From positions 2,221,738 to 2,285,737 of the forward strand of contig LR594584.1 of the NCBI GenBank assembly GCA_901538445.1: 64,000 nt of DNA, in the 5' to 3' direction. This DNA comes from Gemmataceae bacterium (lineage in GTDB: Bacteria; Planctomycetota; Planctomycetia; Gemmatales; Gemmataceae). Each line of letters begins with the position of its first letter. Position 1 is the first letter of the stretch. Positions 62,444 through 64,000 of this stretch are shown one piece after another. Position numbers and translations under genes: made by a program. Under the pieces are notes generated by a model. The model worked only from the letters and a program-made list of their open reading frames with translations. It was not told the DNA's origin and ran no database searches.

Positions 62444-63019
62444 ATGAACCAACCGACCCCGCACCGGCCGACCCGGGCCGAACTCCTCGCGGCCCGGGAC
62501 AAGACCGTTCCGGACGTGATCGCGCCGGGGCTGTCGGTGCTGTTCTGCGGGATCAACCCGGGGCTCTACACGGCCGCGATCGGCCACCACTTCGGCCGCC
62601 CCGGGAACCGCTTCTGGCCGACGCTCCACGCCGCGGGGTTCACGCCGCGACTGTTCGACCCAAGCGAGGAGCAACAACTTCTCCCGCTCAGGTACGGCAT
62701 CACGAACGTCGTCGCCCGCGCCACCGCCGCGGCCGACGAACTGACGACCGATGAGATCATTGCGGGCGGCAAGCGGTTGCGCCGAACCGTGCTGAAGTAC
62801 GCGCCGCGGTTCCTCGCGGTGCTGGGCATCGGGGCGTACCGCGTCGCGTTCGCACGGCCCAAGGCGAAGCTGGGGTTGCAGGCCGACCCGATCGGCCCGA
62901 CCCGCGTCTGGGTGCTCCCGAACCCGAGCGGGCTCAACGCCCACTACCGGGCCGGCGACCTCGCGAAAGTGTTCGCCGAGTTGCGCGTGGCGGCCGCTGA
63001 TTCGGCCGCCGCGGGGTGA
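62444..63019 (+). CDS. mug: G/U mismatch-specific DNA glycosylase
   Basis: This 191-residue enzyme removes uracil (and ethenocytosine) mispaired with guanine. Marks of the Mug/TDG family: FCGINPGLYTAAIGHHF near the N-terminus, NRFWPTLHAAGFTPRLF, and VLPNPSGLNAHYRAG near the C-terminus. The length matches Mug rather than the larger TDG. It starts 25 bases after the anti-sigma gene and may be in the same transcript. Its activity is base-excision repair of deaminated cytosine, well suited to a very GC-rich genome, though that link is only inference. Confidence 0.93.
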   Translation: MNQPTPHRPTRAELLAARDKTVPDVIAPGLSVLFCGINPGLYTAAIGHHFGRPGNRFWPTLHAAGFTPRLFDPSEEQQLLPLRYGITNVVARATAAADELTTDEIIAGGKRLRRTVLKYAPRFLAVLGIGAYRVAFARPKAKLGLQADPIGPTRVWVLPNPSGLNAHYRAGDLAKVFAELRVAAADSAAAG

Positions 63020-63025
63020 GTGAGG

Positions 63026-64000
63026 TCAGTTGGACGTGATCGTGCGGTAGAACGCCTCGAACCGGCGGCACATCGCGTCGCGGCTGTACTCGGCCTCGAC
63101 CCGCCGCCGGGCCGACGACCCGAACGCCGCGGCCCGCATCGGGTTCTCCAGCATCTGGCCGAGCGCCCCCACGAGCGCCTCGCTGTCGCCGGCGGGCACG
63201 ATCAACCCGTCCTTCCCGTGGCGGAGCACCTGCGCGTTCGCCCCCACGTCGGTCGCGATGACCGCACGCCCGGCCGACATGTACTCCAGCAGTGCGTTCG
63301 ACATTCCTTCCGAGTGCGACGGCAGCACGGCGACGTCTACGGTGCGGAGGAACCCGGCCACGTCGGTGACCGAGCCGCGGAGCTTGAACCGGTCGCCCAG
63401 GCCAAGTTCCGCGTGGAGCCGCTCCAGTTCGGGGCGCTGCTCGCCGTCGCCCGCGACGTCGAACGTGAGTCGCGGGAACCGTTCCAGCGCCGACTTCGCG
63501 GCGCGCATCAACCCGTCGATGTTCTTCACCGGCCGAAGGTTCGCGACGCACCCGACCCGCACGCGCGGCTTCGACGTGTCCGGGAACATGAACCGGTTGA
63601 ACCGCGCCGTGTCGACGCCGTTCTCCAGCACCACGACGCGGTCGCCGCGGTGCCGCTCGCGCTCGACGAGCGCCTGCTTGCCGGCGTCGGTGTTGGTCAG
63701 CATCGCGTCAACGAACGGCCGCACGCACCGACCCAGAACGCGGTGCTTGCCGGTCAGCCAGTACCCGAGGTTGTTCTGCACGCGGACGACGCGTTTGATG
63801 CCGCACGCCTTGGCAAGCGGCGCGCCGAAGTATGCGGCGTCGAGGAAGTACGTCTGGAGCACGTCCGGCCGCTGCTCGCGCCAGAACGACCGGAGCCGGG
63901 CCGCGGCCCGCGTCGCCGAGACGCTCAGGAGTTTGCGGACCCCGAGGCGGATCACCGGGCAATCGGCCGGTTCGAGGGCGCGCGACAGGTCGTCCTCGCC
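63026..64000 (-). CDS. GT4 family glycosyltransferase, N-terminus outside the window
   Basis: The frame is open to the right edge, so the start lies beyond 64000; the peptide at the edge reads GEDDLSRALEPADCP before the first in-window ATG-like codon. At least 325 residues are present. The GT-B fold is visible: DVLQTYFLDAAYFGAPLAKACGIKRVVRVQNNLGYWL, the nucleotide-sugar part VRVGCVANLRPVKNIDGLMRAAKSAL, and the C-terminal EX7E-like VDVAVLPSHSEGMSNALLEYMSAGRAVIATDVG. It transfers sugar from an activated donor to a lipid or polysaccharide. The stop is followed closely by the mug gene in the opposite direction. Confidence 0.9.
   Translation of the reverse strand, partial: GEDDLSRALEPADCPVIRLGVRKLLSVSATRAAARLRSFWREQRPDVLQTYFLDAAYFGAPLAKACGIKRVVRVQNNLGYWLTGKHRVLGRCVRPFVDAMLTNTDAGKQALVERERHRGDRVVVLENGVDTARFNRFMFPDTSKPRVRVGCVANLRPVKNIDGLMRAAKSALERFPRLTFDVAGDGEQRPELERLHAELGLGDRFKLRGSVTDVAGFLRTVDVAVLPSHSEGMSNALLEYMSAGRAVIATDVGANAQVLRHGKDGLIVPAGDSEALVGALGQMLENPMRAAAFGSSARRRVEAEYSRDAMCRRFEAFYRTITSN

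Overview
The window is about 64 kb of very GC-rich bacterial chromosome. It looks like a planctomycete of the family Gemmataceae. The signs are a DUF1592/DUF1552 gene pair, a DUF1559 pseudopilin-like protein, a LEDRTVPA-type N-terminus, several twin-arginine Gfo/Idh/MocA oxidoreductases, Uma2 nucleases, PQQ-propeller, WD40 and LRR proteins, multidomain Ser/Thr kinases, and many palindromic intergenic repeats. The species cannot be named from this alone.

0-12.4 kb: the tail of a DUF1592-type gene and its DUF1552 partner, then a long minus-strand run: GH13 amylase, FHA protein, Rieske oxygenase, PQQ propeller with an embedded EF-hand, nitroreductase, alcohol dehydrogenase, a duplicated pair of exported OB-like membrane-anchored proteins, a DUF1559 protein and a degenerate Gfo/Idh/MocA protein. 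One Uma2 gene interrupts the run. 12.4-17.2 kb: an AT-richer gene-free stretch holding a 3-copy, exactly 20-nt-phased repeat array that runs into a canonical terminator, then a SWIM-ATP ligase-WGR fusion, a second Uma2 gene, a BamE-like protein and a LecA-like exported protein that appears frameshifted. 17.2-27.5 kb: exported redoxin-like and lipoprotein genes separated by palindromic repeats, LeuD, an FHA-GAF-sigma54 activator, small enzymes and transporters, and a lower-GC two-gene module of unknown function.

27.6-35.3 kb: a complete tripartite export locus (TolC-like, membrane fusion protein, ABC ATPase, MacB-like permease) with palindromic repeats between its genes. 35.6-36.8 kb: an intact-looking IS element with 16-bp perfect terminal inverted repeats. 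36.8-45.1 kb: a Ser/Thr kinase plus adenylate cyclase operon, agmatine deiminase, RNase III with a coupled small zinc-ribbon protein, a WD40 protein and an LRR lipoprotein. 45.2-64 kb: a porin, carbohydrate-type oxidoreductases and a TIM-barrel isomerase, a second LRR lipoprotein, HdeD, aldehyde dehydrogenase and class III aminotransferase (probably one amine-catabolic unit, the aminotransferase carrying an in-frame repeat insertion), a methyltransferase, a kinase with a DFN motif, RlmN, an ECF sigma factor with its putative anti-sigma partner, Mug glycosylase and a partial GT4 glycosyltransferase.

Most of the window is ordinary chromosomal content. The parts that standard annotation does not explain are the phased array and terminator at 12.84-12.93 kb next to the unusual ligase fusion, the repeat-derived insertion in the aminotransferase, the composition break and frameshift in the LecA-like gene, and a few lower-GC orphan genes. 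All functional calls come from reading motifs by eye; no database search was run.
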